A stretch of 64,000 bases of DNA, taken from the NCBI RefSeq assembly GCF_900636765.1, contig NZ_LR134313.1, positions 434,001 to 498,000 on the forward strand. Reading direction: 5' to 3'. The notes beneath the pieces are model-generated. The model was not told the origin of the DNA and did not search any database. It saw only the letters and a list, made by a program, of their open reading frames with translations. A program made the position numbers and the translations under genes. The stretch is from Neisseria canis. GTDB taxonomy: Bacteria > Pseudomonadota > Gammaproteobacteria > Burkholderiales > Neisseriaceae. Positions 34,501-47,899 of the stretch are shown piece by piece. Position 1 is the first letter of the stretch. Every line of letters starts with the position of its first letter.

Positions 34501-36570
34501 TATAGAATCAATTTTCTGGCATTGAGTTATTTTACCTTTTCAACTTCGCAAACGCATCCGCCATTGCCGAATTAGTCGGTGCCTGCTCGCGCGGGTTGCG
34601 TTGATTTCTACTGCTATCATTGCGTCGGTTTTCAGACGGCCTGCCGCTTCTTGTCGAACCGCTGCCTGCTTCGTCATCCAAACGCATGGTTAGGGCGATG
34701 CGTTTGCGGGCGGCATCGACTTCCAGCACTTTTACTTTGACTACGTCGCCGGCTTTGACGACTTCGCGCGGGTCTTGAACGAACCGGTTCGACAAGGCGG
34801 AGATGTGGACGAGGCCGTCTTGGTGTACGCCGATGTCGACGAATGCGCCGAAGTTGGCGACGTTGCTCACTACGCCTTCCAAAATCATACCGACTTGTAA
34901 ATCGCTGATTTCGTTGATGCCTTCGGCAAAGGTGGCCGTCTGAAATTCGCCGCGCGGGTCGCGGCCGGGTTTTTCGAGTTCGGCGAGGATGTCCATGATG
35001 GTGGGCAGGCCGAATTGCTCGGTGGTGTAGCTGGTGGGCTTGATTTGTTTGATTTTTTCGCGGTTGCCGATAAGGTCGGCGGCTTTGATGTGCAGGTCGG
35101 CCAGCATTTTGGCGACAACGGGATAGGCTTCGGGGTGGACGGCGGATGCGTCGAGCGGTTCTTTGCCGCCGTTGATGCGCAAGAAGCCGGCGGCCTGCTC
35201 GTAGGTTTTTTCGCCGAGACGCGGTACTTTGAGGAGTTTTTTGCGGCTGTCGAATGCGTCGTTTTCGTCGCGGTAGGCAACGATGTTTTGCGCCAGCGTG
35301 CTGTTGAGGCCGGAAATGCGCGCGAGCAGGGGGGCGGAAGCGGTGTTCACGTCCACGCCGACGGCGTTCACGCAGTCTTCCACCACGGCATCCAGCGATT
35401 TGGCGAGTTGGCTTTGGTTGACATCGTGCTGGTATTGGCCGACTCCGATGGATTTGGGGTCGATTTTTACCAATTCGGCCAGCGGGTCTTGCAGACGGCG
35501 GGCGATGGAGACGGCTCCGCGCAGGGAAACATCCAACTCGGGGAATTCTTTGGCGGCCAGCTCCGAAGCGGAATAAACGGATGCGCCGGCTTCGGAGACG
35601 ACGATTTTATGCAGCCCCATTTCAGGCAGGCCTTTCACCAATTCTCCGGCGAGTTTGTCGGTTTCGCGGCTGGCGGTGCCGTTGCCGATGGCAATCAGTT
35701 TCACGCCGTGTTGTTTGATGAGGCGGGCAAGGGTAGCTAAGGCGTTGTTTTCTTGGTGCAGATAGACGACGGCGGTGTCGAGCAGTTTACCGGTGTCGTC
35801 CACTACGGCGGTTTTGATGCCGGTACGGAAGCCGGGGTCGAGGCCCATGGTGGCGAGGCGGCCGGCGGGGGCGGCGAGCAGCAGGTCTTTGAGGTTGCGG
35901 GCGAACACGGTAATCGCGTCGGTGTCGGCGGCTTCTTTCAGACGGCCTAAGGCTTCAAGCTCCAGCGAGAGGAAGATTTTGGCGCGCCATGTGAGGCGCA
36001 CGGTGTCGCGCAGCCATTTGTCGGCGGGGCGGCCTTGATCGGCGATGCCGAAATGTTTGGCGATGATTTTTTCGTATTCGCTCTGCTCGGTGATCGGGGT
36101 TTCGTCGGGCTGATATTTGAGGGCGACTTGCAGCACGCCTTCGTTGCGGCCGCGCAATACGGCCAGTGCGCGGTGGCTGGGCATGCTGCGGACGGGTTCG
36201 CGGTGGTCGAAATAGTCTTTGAATTTTTCGCCGCTTTCTTCTTGTCCGGCAACCACTTGGGCATGGATTTCGGCTTCGTTCCACAGCTTTTCGCGCAAGT
36301 TGCCGAGCAGTTCGGCATCTTCGGCGAACTGTTCCATCAGAATGGCGCGCGCGCCGTCGAGCGCGGCTTTGGTGTCGGGCACTTGCTCGTTCAGATAGGC
36401 TTCGGCGGCGGTTTCAGGGTTTTCAGACGGCCTCTGCAACAAGCTGTCGGCCAAAGGCTGCAAACCGTTTTCGCGGGCGATTTGGGCTTTGGTACGGCGT
36501 TTGGGTTTGTAGGGCAGGTAGAGGTCTTCGAGTGCGGTTTTGTTGTCGGCTGCTTCGATGGCCGTCTGAA
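31471..36570. repeat. Block carrying foreign AG-dialect DUS
   Basis: AGGCCGTCTGAA or its complement occurs at 31471, 32773, 34631, 35937 and 36422, with 11-of-12 matches at 34933 and 36559 and a TTGCCGTCTGAA form at 33377. No exact local TGCCTGTCTGAA occurs in this stretch. See findings for the inference of import. Confidence 0.75.
31562..34476 (-). pseudogene. Type IIG restriction-modification enzyme (Eco57I-like), one frameshift
   Basis: Two overlapping frames together encode about 970 residues. Residues 1-200: nuclease with RADYAFHL and VQFFVEAKKPSR (PD-ExK type). Middle: N6-adenine methyltransferase with GGVYYTPKYIVDYIV, motif I DIACGSGSFLIGAYDYL and motif IV NPPYVKVD near 577. C-terminal: target recognition region in the second frame, ending EEISLIERRAT. 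The frames part near 32449-32451, where AAA would need one more A to read FDKTAASGKHLFDVELVQ. Activity is probably lost unless the error is in the sequence. rhuM follows downstream. Confidence 0.8.
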
Positions 36571-36820
36571 GCTCGGGCGTGAGTTTGCCTTGTTCTTCAA
36601 TGCTTTTTAAAACGGTTTGCTTGCGCTCTGCCAATTCGCGCAGGTATTGCAGACGCTCGGCGAGATGGCGCAGTTGGGTGTCGTCCAGCCCGCCGGTAAC
36701 TTCTTTGCGGTAGCGGGCGATAAAGGGCACGGTGGCGCCGTCGTCGAGCAAGGTAACGGCGGCTTGGATTTGGGCGGCGGTGGCGTTTAATTCTGATGCG
36801 ATGGTGGAAATGATGTTCAT
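34532..36820 (-). CDS. tex: Tex-family RNA-binding transcription accessory protein
   Basis: A 762-residue Tex protein. N-terminal helical region with [23 protein letters not shown] (residues 30-52), a YqgF-like RNase H fold ([17 protein letters not shown] near 325), helix-hairpin-helix units ([25 protein letters not shown] near 495) and a C-terminal S1 domain ([34 protein letters not shown] near 645) with a basic tail. It binds nucleic acid and affects transcription. Four AG-dialect DUS lie inside it and none of the local kind. Confidence 0.95.
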   Translation of the reverse strand: MNIISTIASELNATAAQIQAAVTLLDDGATVPFIARYRKEVTGGLDDTQLRHLAERLQYLRELAERKQTVLKSIEEQGKLTPELQTAIEAADNKTALEDLYLPYKPKRRTKAQIARENGLQPLADSLLQRPSENPETAAEAYLNEQVPDTKAALDGARAILMEQFAEDAELLGNLREKLWNEAEIHAQVVAGQEESGEKFKDYFDHREPVRSMPSHRALAVLRGRNEGVLQVALKYQPDETPITEQSEYEKIIAKHFGIADQGRPADKWLRDTVRLTWRAKIFLSLELEALGRLKEAADTDAITVFARNLKDLLLAAPAGRLATMGLDPGFRTGIKTAVVDDTGKLLDTAVVYLHQENNALATLARLIKQHGVKLIAIGNGTASRETDKLAGELVKGLPEMGLHKIVVSEAGASVYSASELAAKEFPELDVSLRGAVSIARRLQDPLAELVKIDPKSIGVGQYQHDVNQSQLAKSLDAVVEDCVNAVGVDVNTASAPLLARISGLNSTLAQNIVAYRDENDAFDSRKKLLKVPRLGEKTYEQAAGFLRINGGKEPLDASAVHPEAYPVVAKMLADLHIKAADLIGNREKIKQIKPTSYTTEQFGLPTIMDILAELEKPGRDPRGEFQTATFAEGINEISDLQVGMILEGVVSNVANFGAFVDIGVHQDGLVHISALSNRFVQDPREVVKAGDVVKVKVLEVDAARKRIALTMRLDDEAGSGSTRSGRPSENRRNDSSRNQRNPREQAPTNSAMADAFAKLKR

Positions 36821-36914
36821 GGTGAAGGTTTTGAAGCTGAAAAAAAAGGGAAAAGGATAGCGGTTTTGGGGAGGTTTGGCAAAGGTCCTCTGAAAAAGTA
36901 AAAATCATGGTAGG

Positions 36915-37334
36915 AGTGTGGTGGGTAAAGTGGTAGTTTTCGGTATCCTTAAACGCGGAGGTAAGGTTTATACGGTTGTAGTGAATAATACTCAAAAGGA
37001 AAGCTTATTTCCTGTTATTACAAGGAAAATCACGCCTGACAGCGCAGTTTATATGGATAGTTTAAGCAGTTAGACATCTTGAATGCCAATGTTTTACTAC
37101 CACTGGATTAACCACAGCCAGTTATTGCCAACCGACAAAATCACATCAACAGCATTGAGAATTTTTGGAATCAGGTGAAACATGTCTTACGCAATACAAC
37201 GGAGTTTACCGAAAGACTTTTCCTTTATTCTTGAAAGAATGTGAGTTTCGTTTTAACTTCGGTACACCAAAACAGCAGTTAAAAAAACTCTGCAGCTTTG
37301 GTGTGGTATTTAAGGCTAATCTACTTCAGCCTCC
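36915..37334 (+). mobile_element. Decayed IS1016/IS1595-family insertion sequence
   Basis: Transposase fragments lie in three frames: GKVVVFGILKRGGKVYT with SLFPVITRKITPDSAVYMDSL (36924-37073, then stop), NHINSIENFWNQVKHVLRN (37139 on) and KTFPLFLKECEFRFNFGTP (to about 37300). These are the DDE-type C-terminal motifs of the IS1016 group. The right inverted repeat is at 37311-37334. The 5' half is missing. The next 230 bases hold no gene I can see. Confidence 0.8.
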
Positions 37335-37564
37335 AATAATAAACATAGGTATATTATACGAGCATATTTAAGTAAGACTTATACACTGATTTATATGTTT
37401 ATTTACTGTTTGGGATGGTTTTAGGGTATGAGGCTTTTCAAAGCGGGATGATTGAAATGGCAACGCCGAATTTCTTATCAACTTATGAACCCGAACCCTG
37501 CCTGTCCGAACAGCGTCTGCATCTTCCGTCTTATTGACGCGTTCACCTCCAGCCAGCCCGCAAC

Positions 37565-37587
37565 AAAGGCCCGTTGACGGGCCTTTT
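37565..37587. terminator. Terminator hairpin near comEA
   Basis: AAAGGCCCG TTGA CGGGCCTTTT, an eight- to nine-base stem with a four-base loop, 39 bases past the comEA stop on the minus strand. Confidence 0.65.
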
Positions 37588-37625
37588 GCACTATCGGTGT
37601 TAACAGCTTCGTTTCCAGTTAAAGG

Positions 37626-37922
37626 CTACTTGGCCTTGGGCTGCACCGGTTTGGCCGGTTTGGCCTTCGCCGCACCCGACACCGTCGCCTCTTCCTTCAG
37701 CTTATTGAAGATACCGTCCCCGATACCCTTCACCTTCTTCAACTCCTCCACACTTTTAAAGGCACCGTTGGCCTGACGGTATTCCACTATCGCCGCCGCC
37801 TTCGCCGGGCCGATACCCGGCAACGCCTTCAACTCCTCCGCCGTCGCCGTATTGATATTCACCGCCGCCAGCGACCACGCACACGACAACGCCGCCAACA
37901 CACCCAACATCAGTTTTTTCAT
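37626..37922 (-). CDS. comEA: ComEA-type helix-hairpin-helix competence protein
   Basis: A 98-residue exported protein. A signal peptide (MKKLMLGVLAALSCAWSLAA) is followed by two HhH motifs, NINTATAEELKALPGIGPAKAAAIVEYR and FKSVEELKKVKGIGDGIFNKL, and a Lys/Pro/Ala tail. Homologues bind incoming DNA in the periplasm during transformation, fitting a genome dense in uptake sequences. In gonococcus comE copies are linked to each rRNA operon, and here the gene lies just downstream of 5S in the same direction. Confidence 0.93.
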   Translation of the reverse strand: MKKLMLGVLAALSCAWSLAAVNINTATAEELKALPGIGPAKAAAIVEYRQANGAFKSVEELKKVKGIGDGIFNKLKEEATVSGAAKAKPAKPVQPKAK

Positions 37923-38141
37923 GTATGTTCCATCCTTAATATGATACAGCCGGTTTCCCGAATGTGTTTGGTCAATATACCGTACATAACGAGCCTCCGC
38001 CCTTTATGAACAGCCATCATAACCAAACCCTCCCGGCCTTACAAGCCGTTTTTCCCGTTATTATCAGTTTTACAACAGTTCAACTATTAAATTTTTACCC
38101 CTCTGCACCGCCATACACCCAATACCGCCAAAAGCAAAAGC

Positions 38142-38173
38142 GAATCCCCGATATCATACAATATCGGGGATTC
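38142..38173 (-). terminator. rRNA operon terminator
   Basis: GAATCCCCGATAT and ATATCGGGGATTC form a perfect 13-base stem with a six-base loop, nine bases past 5S, followed on the minus strand by GCTTTTGCTTTT. Confidence 0.88.
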
Positions 38174-38181
38174 TGAATGGG

Positions 38182-38296
38182 TGTCTGGCAGTGACCTACT
38201 TTCACATGGGTATCCACACTATCATCGGCGCTGAGTCGTTTCACGGTCCTGTTCGGGATGGGAAGGCGTGGGACCAACTCGCTATGGCCGCCAGAC
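38182..38296 (-). rRNA. rrf: 5S ribosomal RNA
   Basis: 115 bases whose ends TGTCTGGC and GCCAGAC pair, with the loop E and CCGAACAGG-type helix III region (CCCATCCCGAACAGG) intact. It ends the rRNA operon on the minus strand, 150 bases after 23S. Confidence 0.95.
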
Positions 38297-38449
38297 GTAA
38301 ACTGTACAAATCGGGAAAGCCGTTATGGAAGAGTCCTTCCACTTATTTATTCTTTAATCAACTGTGATGTGTATCGTCTTCAAGACTGATATAAGCTTTC
38401 ATATTCAAAGTACCGCATCCTTCAGAATGCAAAGTTCTTCAAATGATAG

Positions 38450-41333
<2,884 letters not shown>

Positions 41334-41667
41334 TCTATCATTTCAAGAACCTCTCTGACTTCGTTGTTTCGGCGTTGACTACCTACGTAACTTGAAGACT
41401 TTACTTTGACAAAGCTTACTGCTTGTTGTGTACTGAACTGTGCCTTTTGTGTTTCACAGCTCAGTCGATACAATCATCACCCAAATACTGCGGCTTACCT
41501 GTTACAGTAAGCCGACATTGTCTTTGTTTGTTGATTTCGGCTTTCCAATTTGTTAAAGATCAATGCGTTTATATGAAACAAACTTTTGTCTCAAACTTCG
41601 CAAATTAAAATGAGCTGCGCATTGTAGCAGCTAACTTTAATTTGTAAAGTCCTTTTATTGAAGTTTT

Positions 41668-41743
41668 TGGTGGAGGCAAACGGGATCGAACCGATGACCC
41701 CCTGCTTGCAAAGCAGGTGCTCTACCAACTGAGCTATGCCCCC
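41668..41743 (-). tRNA. tRNA-Ala (anticodon TGC)
   Basis: 76 bases from GGGGGCATAGCTCAGTTGG to CCTCCACCA, CCA encoded, anticodon loop CTTTGCAAG, T-loop TTCGATC. It lies in the 16S-23S spacer, after tRNA-Ile. Confidence 0.97.
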
Positions 41744-41792
41744 ATACTCTTACTCAAGTATCGATACTGCTTACTCTTGCTTTGAGAATGTC

Positions 41793-41869
<77 letters not shown>

Positions 41870-41969
41870 AGGTCTCATCAAGCAATCTTTACAATCGCTT
41901 CTTCAATAATACCGCTTCTTCAATATACAGTTTACCGATAAGTGTGAATGCGACAAACCTGCTCTTCTC

Positions 41970-43513
<1,544 letters not shown>

Positions 43514-43624
43514 AATCTCTAACTTTTTAACTTCTGGTCTGCTTCAAAGAAACCGACAAGATTTCTTGTCTGTCTTTCAAACAGTGTGGGGCTCGCCGCA
43601 CCCACACTTATCGGTAATCTGTAT

Positions 43625-43636
43625 TGTTAAAGAGCT
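43625..43636 (-). promoter_or_regulatory. rRNA boxA antitermination site
   Basis: Minus strand GCTCTTTAACAA, very close to the E. coli rrn boxA core (TGCTCTTTAACAA). It lies about 115 bases before 16S and would load the Nus factors. Confidence 0.7.
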
Positions 43637-43654
43637 AAACCAATCAAAACAGCA

Positions 43655-43681
43655 CTATGCTATAATAACCGGCCTGTCAGT
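43655..43681 (-). promoter_or_regulatory. Candidate rRNA promoter
   Basis: Minus strand CTGACA followed by GGCCGG, resembling the TTGTCA-GGCCGG of E. coli rrnB P1; CATAGT is the nearest -10 at 15 bases, and TATAGC is closer but short-spaced. The exact -10 is uncertain. The rest of the gap to 44054 is AT-rich with no gene I can support. Confidence 0.4.
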
Positions 43682-44054
43682 CACTGCCGAAGCAGCGAAG
43701 AAACCGAACTATACGCCCACACAATCACAACGTCAATACCCCAAAACAACAAAATACGGACAAATACAACAATACGCTGTTTTAACTCAATATTTAGTTT
43801 TAAACTTTGCTCTACGGAAATGCATTTTCATTCACCTCCAAACTGCAAACAGGCTTAAATTCTCTAACAAGGTGCTTTCAGAAAGCCCTGCTGTTTCATT
43901 CTATTGAAACAATAAACAAGTGTGTATATTATCTACACAAAACTTTGGTTCGAATTTGGTTCAATCATTCACAGGCTTTACAATTTACCAAATTGAATCT
44001 TTCCCTCTATAGCATCAAGATTTTAATTTATCGATCAATATTTTATTATAAATA

Positions 44055-44978
44055 ATGTCAGTTTATACCCATGTTTCTAATGATGAAATAAATGACCTTT
44101 TGGCCTTTTATGAATTGGGTCAGTTTGTTTCTTTGCAAGGGATTGCGCAAGGTGTTACCAATAGCAATTATTTTTTAACCACTTCTTCGGGGCGCTATGT
44201 ATTAACGGTATTTGAAGTATTAGAGCAACATGAGCTTCCGTTTTTCCTGCTATTGAAGAAACATTTGAACGAATCCGGAGTGGCTTGCCCCTTGCCGATA
44301 CAAAGAAAAGACGGAAAATTCGACTCAACATTAGCCGGAAAACCGGCTTGCATTGTCAGTTGTTTGGATGGTTGCAATATCAGCTGGCCTACGGATTTAC
44401 AATGCTTCAGCACCGGAGCGATGTTGGCAAAAATGCATATTTCCGGCCAATCATTTCCTATGAGCATGAAAAACCCCCGCTATACCGAATGGTGGAAAGC
44501 ATCTGCCCAAAAGCTGTTACCTGTTTTAGACCCCAATGACGTTTTACTTTTAAAATCTGAAATTGCCGATATTGATAAGCATTCTGCCCAAGCCCTTGAT
44601 TTACCTAGCGGCATTATTCATGCAGACTTATTCAAAGACAATGTATTGTTAAATGGCAATCAGATAACCGGCTTTATCGACTTTTATTATGCTTGCAATG
44701 GTAATTTCATGTATGACTTGGCCATTGCGGTTAATGACTGGGCCCGCACTTCGCAAAATATTATTGATCCGCAATTAAAATCGGCATTTCTTGAGGGTTA
44801 CGAAAGCGCGCGGCCAATCAGCCGGGAAGAAAAAGAATATTTTCCGATAGCCCAGCGGGCGGGATGTATCCGTTTTTGGGTGTCGAGGTTATTGGATTTT
44901 TACTTCCCCCAAGAAGGGGAGATGACTTTTATCAAAGATCCGAACACGTTTAGAGACTTGCTTTTGTCACTAAAATAA
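44055..44978 (+). CDS. thrB: Homoserine kinase (aminoglycoside phosphotransferase fold)
   Basis: A 307-residue kinase of the APH-like ThrB type used by betaproteobacteria. N-terminal [23 protein letters not shown], the catalytic loop [29 protein letters not shown] (Asp near 194 and the metal-binding DF near 211), and a C-terminal helical end match. It phosphorylates homoserine for threonine synthesis. It is a single gene on the edge of the rRNA operon, divergent from it. Confidence 0.93.
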   Translation: MSVYTHVSNDEINDLLAFYELGQFVSLQGIAQGVTNSNYFLTTSSGRYVLTVFEVLEQHELPFFLLLKKHLNESGVACPLPIQRKDGKFDSTLAGKPACIVSCLDGCNISWPTDLQCFSTGAMLAKMHISGQSFPMSMKNPRYTEWWKASAQKLLPVLDPNDVLLLKSEIADIDKHSAQALDLPSGIIHADLFKDNVLLNGNQITGFIDFYYACNGNFMYDLAIAVNDWARTSQNIIDPQLKSAFLEGYESARPISREEKEYFPIAQRAGCIRFWVSRLLDFYFPQEGEMTFIKDPNTFRDLLLSLK

Positions 44979-44990
44979 TGGCTTAAAACA

Positions 44991-45023
44991 GGCCGATACC
45001 TGAATAATCCGCAGGTATCGGCC
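44991..45023. terminator. Hairpin between thrB and the TM2 gene
   Basis: GGCCGATACCTG and CAGGTATCGGCC form a perfect 12-base stem with a nine-base loop, serving both convergent genes. Confidence 0.75.
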
Positions 45024-45031
45024 CGTTAAAT

Positions 45032-45268
45032 TTAAACCACAATTGCACCGAAAGAATCCGTAGGCTTAAACGCGGCCAGTACGCCTTCGATCACACCGAT
45101 CACCGTTGGGATAGACGTGAAACTCAGCGCAACATAGAGCACCCCCATCCATATCCGGCCGGCACAGAATTTGTGTACGCCGAACGTGCCGAATAAAAGC
45201 GCCATTGCCACATACAAAGCTTTGTTGCAGGTGTGGGGGTAGATTGCCGCATAAGAAACCGTTTGCAT
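45032..45268 (-). CDS. TM2-domain membrane protein
   Basis: A 78-residue protein with the TM2 signature: two helices joined by a short loop, YVAMALLFGTFGVHKFCAGRIWMGVLYVALSF, where GxFGxHKFxxG is diagnostic. It starts MQTVSYAAIYPHTCNK, and a polar tail KPTDSFGAIVV ends it. TM2 proteins are small bilayer-embedded proteins of unresolved role. Single gene, convergent with thrB. Confidence 0.85.
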   Translation of the reverse strand: MQTVSYAAIYPHTCNKALYVAMALLFGTFGVHKFCAGRIWMGVLYVALSFTSIPTVIGVIEGVLAAFKPTDSFGAIVV

Positions 45269-45378
45269 ATTTTGATTTCCTTTCCGATAGATTCATCAAA
45301 AGCCTGTTTGCCTGTTCGCACCCCAATATTCCATCTATCTCTCAGATTTAAATAGATTTTTCTGTAAAGAAACGCAAA

Positions 45379-45407
45379 TACCTGTCTGAAACTTTTTCAG
45401 ACAGGCA
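45379..45407. repeat. DUS inverted pair near fau
   Basis: Left arm TACCTGTCTGAA has one mismatch, right arm is perfect (45396-45407). It lies 30 bases after the fau stop. Confidence 0.65.
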
Positions 45408-45437
45408 TGGTTAGCAGCAGACTTATCGGTTACAGCC

Positions 45438-46007
45438 TCAAAACCATACTGCTCCCCGCTCGCTCACAAAAGCATCCAAGCGCATATCATGCGCTTCGCG
45501 CGGCAATGCCGGCACCATTTGGCAAGCAAATCCCACTCCGATTTTCAGAGGTCTGCCAAACCGTGCATACAACAGCGAAGCATCATAATAACCGCCGCCC
45601 TGCCCCAACCGGCAGCCTTGCGCATCCACGCCCACCAATGGCAGCAACATAGCATCCATATGTTCGGCACGTATTTTTTTGCCCTGGAATTGTGGAATAT
45701 TCAGGCGGCCTTTGCGGTTGCGCTCAGGGCTTAAACCCGCATGGTAAGGGGTAAACCAAAGCCGCAGGCTGCGTTTTTCGATATAGGGCAGATAAACTTG
45801 CACGCCGCGCTTGAACGCGCTGCGAACCAGATCGTCCAACACCAATTCGCTGCCAACCGGCCAATATACCGCCAATTTTTTTCCGCGCTTGAGCAACTTT
45901 TTCAGATTCCGGTTGGCGGCAAGCGTGGCGCGACGGCGTTCCCGGCCGGAAAGGCTTTTGCGTGCCCGACGCAGCCGGCTGCGGATTTCGTGTTTGCTGT
46001 GCGGCAT
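45438..46007 (-). CDS. fau: 5-formyltetrahydrofolate cyclo-ligase
   Basis: A 189-residue ATP-dependent enzyme turning 5-formyl-THF into 5,10-methenyl-THF. Basic N-terminus (SRLRRARKSLSGRERRRA), VYWPVGSELVLDDLV near 47, LLPLVGVDAQGCRLGQGGGYYD near 133 (ATP-site loop) and ALPREAHDMRLDAFVSE near the end match the family. No 6S RNA-like sequence is visible upstream, unlike the ygfA locus of enterobacteria. Confidence 0.92.
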   Translation of the reverse strand: MPHSKHEIRSRLRRARKSLSGRERRRATLAANRNLKKLLKRGKKLAVYWPVGSELVLDDLVRSAFKRGVQVYLPYIEKRSLRLWFTPYHAGLSPERNRKGRLNIPQFQGKKIRAEHMDAMLLPLVGVDAQGCRLGQGGGYYDASLLYARFGRPLKIGVGFACQMVPALPREAHDMRLDAFVSERGAVWF

Positions 46008-46040
46008 GATGGTTTCCTGATATTACCGGGTTGGTGTTTA

Positions 46041-46070
46041 TGCCTGTCTGAAAAACAGTTCAGACAGGCA
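46041..46070. repeat. DUS inverted pair upstream of fau
   Basis: Perfect arms 46041-46052 and 46059-46070 with a six-base loop. The 552-base gap 46008-46559 also holds dispersed repeat copy 3, a Correia-like element and a second DUS pair, and no gene. Confidence 0.75.
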
Positions 46071-46152
46071 TTTGTTTATTTACAGTAAGTCATCTAAAAA
46101 ATCGTATGTTTAAATCATGAGTAAATCTTGGCTATTTCTGCCTGCCCGCCGG

Positions 46153-46342
46153 CGCCGCCGAACGGAGCGGGGTTTTCAGGGAAACAAGGCCGCTCCCGGA
46201 GTGAAGCGACTAGCGGCCGCCCCGAAAATCATGCGCAGTGAGGGCAGTTTGCGCAGCAAACCGGCAACCTCGGTCGCCTTTCTTTGCTTACTTTCTTTGG
46301 CGAAGCAAAGAAAGTAAGTGGCCGCGCGGCCATGAAGCGCAA
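46153..46342. repeat. Dispersed ~190 bp repeat, copy 3
   Basis: Same orientation as copy 1, starting CGCCGCCGAACGGAGCGGGG and ending GGCCATGAAGCGCAAT. Differences from copy 1 are scattered single bases and one or two short gaps, so all three copies probably spread recently. Confidence 0.8.
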
Positions 46343-46409
46343 TCTTAGAAAGTAACAGAAATATGAAATTAAAGACGCGCATTGCGATAACAAACCTTAA
46401 GTGACCCAC

Positions 46410-46478
46410 TATAGTTGATCAACTTAAATTTTACTACGGCGTTGCTGCCTTGTATTAAAAATGTGTTGATTAACTATA
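46410..46478. repeat. Correia-like miniature inverted-repeat element
   Basis: Ends TATAGTTGATCAAC and GTTGATTAACTATA are 13-of-14 inverted repeats, and TACTACGGCGTTGC follows the left end, as in the Correia repeat (TATAGTGGATTAAC and TACGGCGTTG). The core is short, about 69 bases total, like internally deleted forms. Confidence 0.6.
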
Positions 46479-46490
46479 TACTTACATAAA

Positions 46491-46526
46491 CAATGCCTGT
46501 CTGAAAAAACTTTCAGACAGGCATTG
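46491..46526 (-). terminator. DUS-containing terminator of pgk
   Basis: ACAATGCC...GGCATTGT, arms 46494-46505 and 46512-46523, 30 bases past the pgk stop. Confidence 0.78.
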
Positions 46527-46559
46527 TACGTTGTTCCCGCTAAGCGGAAAACGGTGGGG

Positions 46560-47738
46560 TTAACCTGCGAATTTTTCCAACGCGGCTACGGCGGGCAATT
46601 CTTTGCCTTCCAAAAACTCGAGGAACGCGCCGCCGCCGGTGGAAATGTAGCTGATTTGGTCGGTGATGCCGAATTTGGCAATGGCTGCCAAGGTGTCGCC
46701 GCCGCCGGCAATCGAGAAAGCCGGGCTTTCGGCGATGGCTTTGGCCAACACTTCGGTACCGCCAGCAAACTGGTCGAACTCAAACACGCCGACCGGGCCG
46801 TTCCACACCACGGTGCCGGCTTTCTTCAGCAAATCGGCCAATTGCTCTGCTGATTTCGGGCCGATGTCGAGAATCATCTCGTCGGCTGCTACGTCGTCGA
46901 TTGATTTCACGGTCGCTTCGGCATTTTCGGCAAATTCTTTGGCCACCACCACATCAACCGGCTGCGGCACGGCGCCGCCTTTGGCCGACATTTTTTCCAT
47001 GATTTTTTTCGCTTCGTCCACCAAGTCGGCTTCCGCCAGCGACTTGCCGATGGGTTTGCCTTGTGCCAGCAAGAAAGTGTTGGCAATGCCGCCGCCCACA
47101 ATCAATTGATCCACTTTGTCGGCCAAGCTTTCCAAAATGGTCAGCTTGGTGGACACTTTGCTGCCTGCCACAATGGCCACCATCGGGCGTGCGGGTTCTT
47201 TGAGGGCTTTGCCCAAAGCGTCCAATTCTTCGGCCATCAAAATACCGGCGCAGGAAAGCGGCGCGGCGGTGGCAACGGCTTCGGTTGAGGCTTGCGCACG
47301 GTGCGCAGTGCCGAATGCGTCGTTCACAAACACGTCGCACAACGAAGCATAGGCTTTGCCCAGCTCGGAGGCATTTTTCTTCTCGCCTTTGTTGATGCGC
47401 ACGTTTTGCAGCATGGCCACTTCTCCGGCAGCCAAATTGGGTTTGTTTTCCTGCCAGTCGTTCAACACTTTCACTTCTTTACCCAACAGGCCGCCCAGAT
47501 GCGCGGCAACGGGCGCAACGTCGTCTTCGGGGTGGAATTCGCCCTCGGTCGGGCGGCCGAGATGCGACATCACAATCACGGCGGCGCCGTTGTCCAACGC
47601 GTATTTGATGGAAGCCAGCGATGCGCGGATGCGGGTGTCGTCGCTGATTTTGCCGTCTTTAAACGGCACGTTCATATCGGCGCGGATCAATACGGTTTTG
47701 CCTTGTACGTTTTGTTCGGTGAGTTTTAGAAATGCCAT
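46560..47738 (-). CDS. pgk: Phosphoglycerate kinase
   Basis: A 392-residue enzyme transferring phosphate between 1,3-bisphosphoglycerate and [29 protein letters not shown] (residues 16-41) carries the substrate arginines and aspartate, [11 protein letters not shown] near 55, [11 protein letters not shown], and the nucleotide loop GGGDTLAAI near 345. Full length. It lies upstream of hemL on the same strand but with separate hairpins. Confidence 0.97.
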   Translation of the reverse strand: MAFLKLTEQNVQGKTVLIRADMNVPFKDGKISDDTRIRASLASIKYALDNGAAVIVMSHLGRPTEGEFHPEDDVAPVAAHLGGLLGKEVKVLNDWQENKPNLAAGEVAMLQNVRINKGEKKNASELGKAYASLCDVFVNDAFGTAHRAQASTEAVATAAPLSCAGILMAEELDALGKALKEPARPMVAIVAGSKVSTKLTILESLADKVDQLIVGGGIANTFLLAQGKPIGKSLAEADLVDEAKKIMEKMSAKGGAVPQPVDVVVAKEFAENAEATVKSIDDVAADEMILDIGPKSAEQLADLLKKAGTVVWNGPVGVFEFDQFAGGTEVLAKAIAESPAFSIAGGGDTLAAIAKFGITDQISYISTGGGAFLEFLEGKELPAVAALEKFAG

Positions 47739-47851
47739 GTTTTGATTCCTCAGTAGTCGGATTGGATTTATTAATGTGTGATGTGATTATGCTTGATTGG
47801 GCCCGGCCGGGTAAAGGCAGCCCGGCTGGACGGTATCGGAAAAAACTTGAA

Positions 47852-47891
47852 TGCCTGTCTGAAAGCCGCGTTACCCGCTTTCAGACAGGCA
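47852..47891. repeat. DUS inverted pair between pgk and hemL
   Basis: Arms 47852-47863 and 47880-47891, loop 16 bases. It overlaps nothing coding and sits nine bases after the hemL stop, probably as its terminator. Confidence 0.75.
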
Positions 47892-47899
47892 CCGGCCGC

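Noticed and set aside
43566..44055. Frames of 113 and 82 residues upstream of thrB
   Set aside because: They cover the rRNA promoter, boxA and AT-rich spacer, with no start signal or family motif.
46008..46559. Possible 6S RNA upstream of fau, as in enterobacteria
   Set aside because: The gap is filled by DUS, dispersed repeat copy 3 and a Correia-like element; no 6S-like long hairpin with open bubble is seen.
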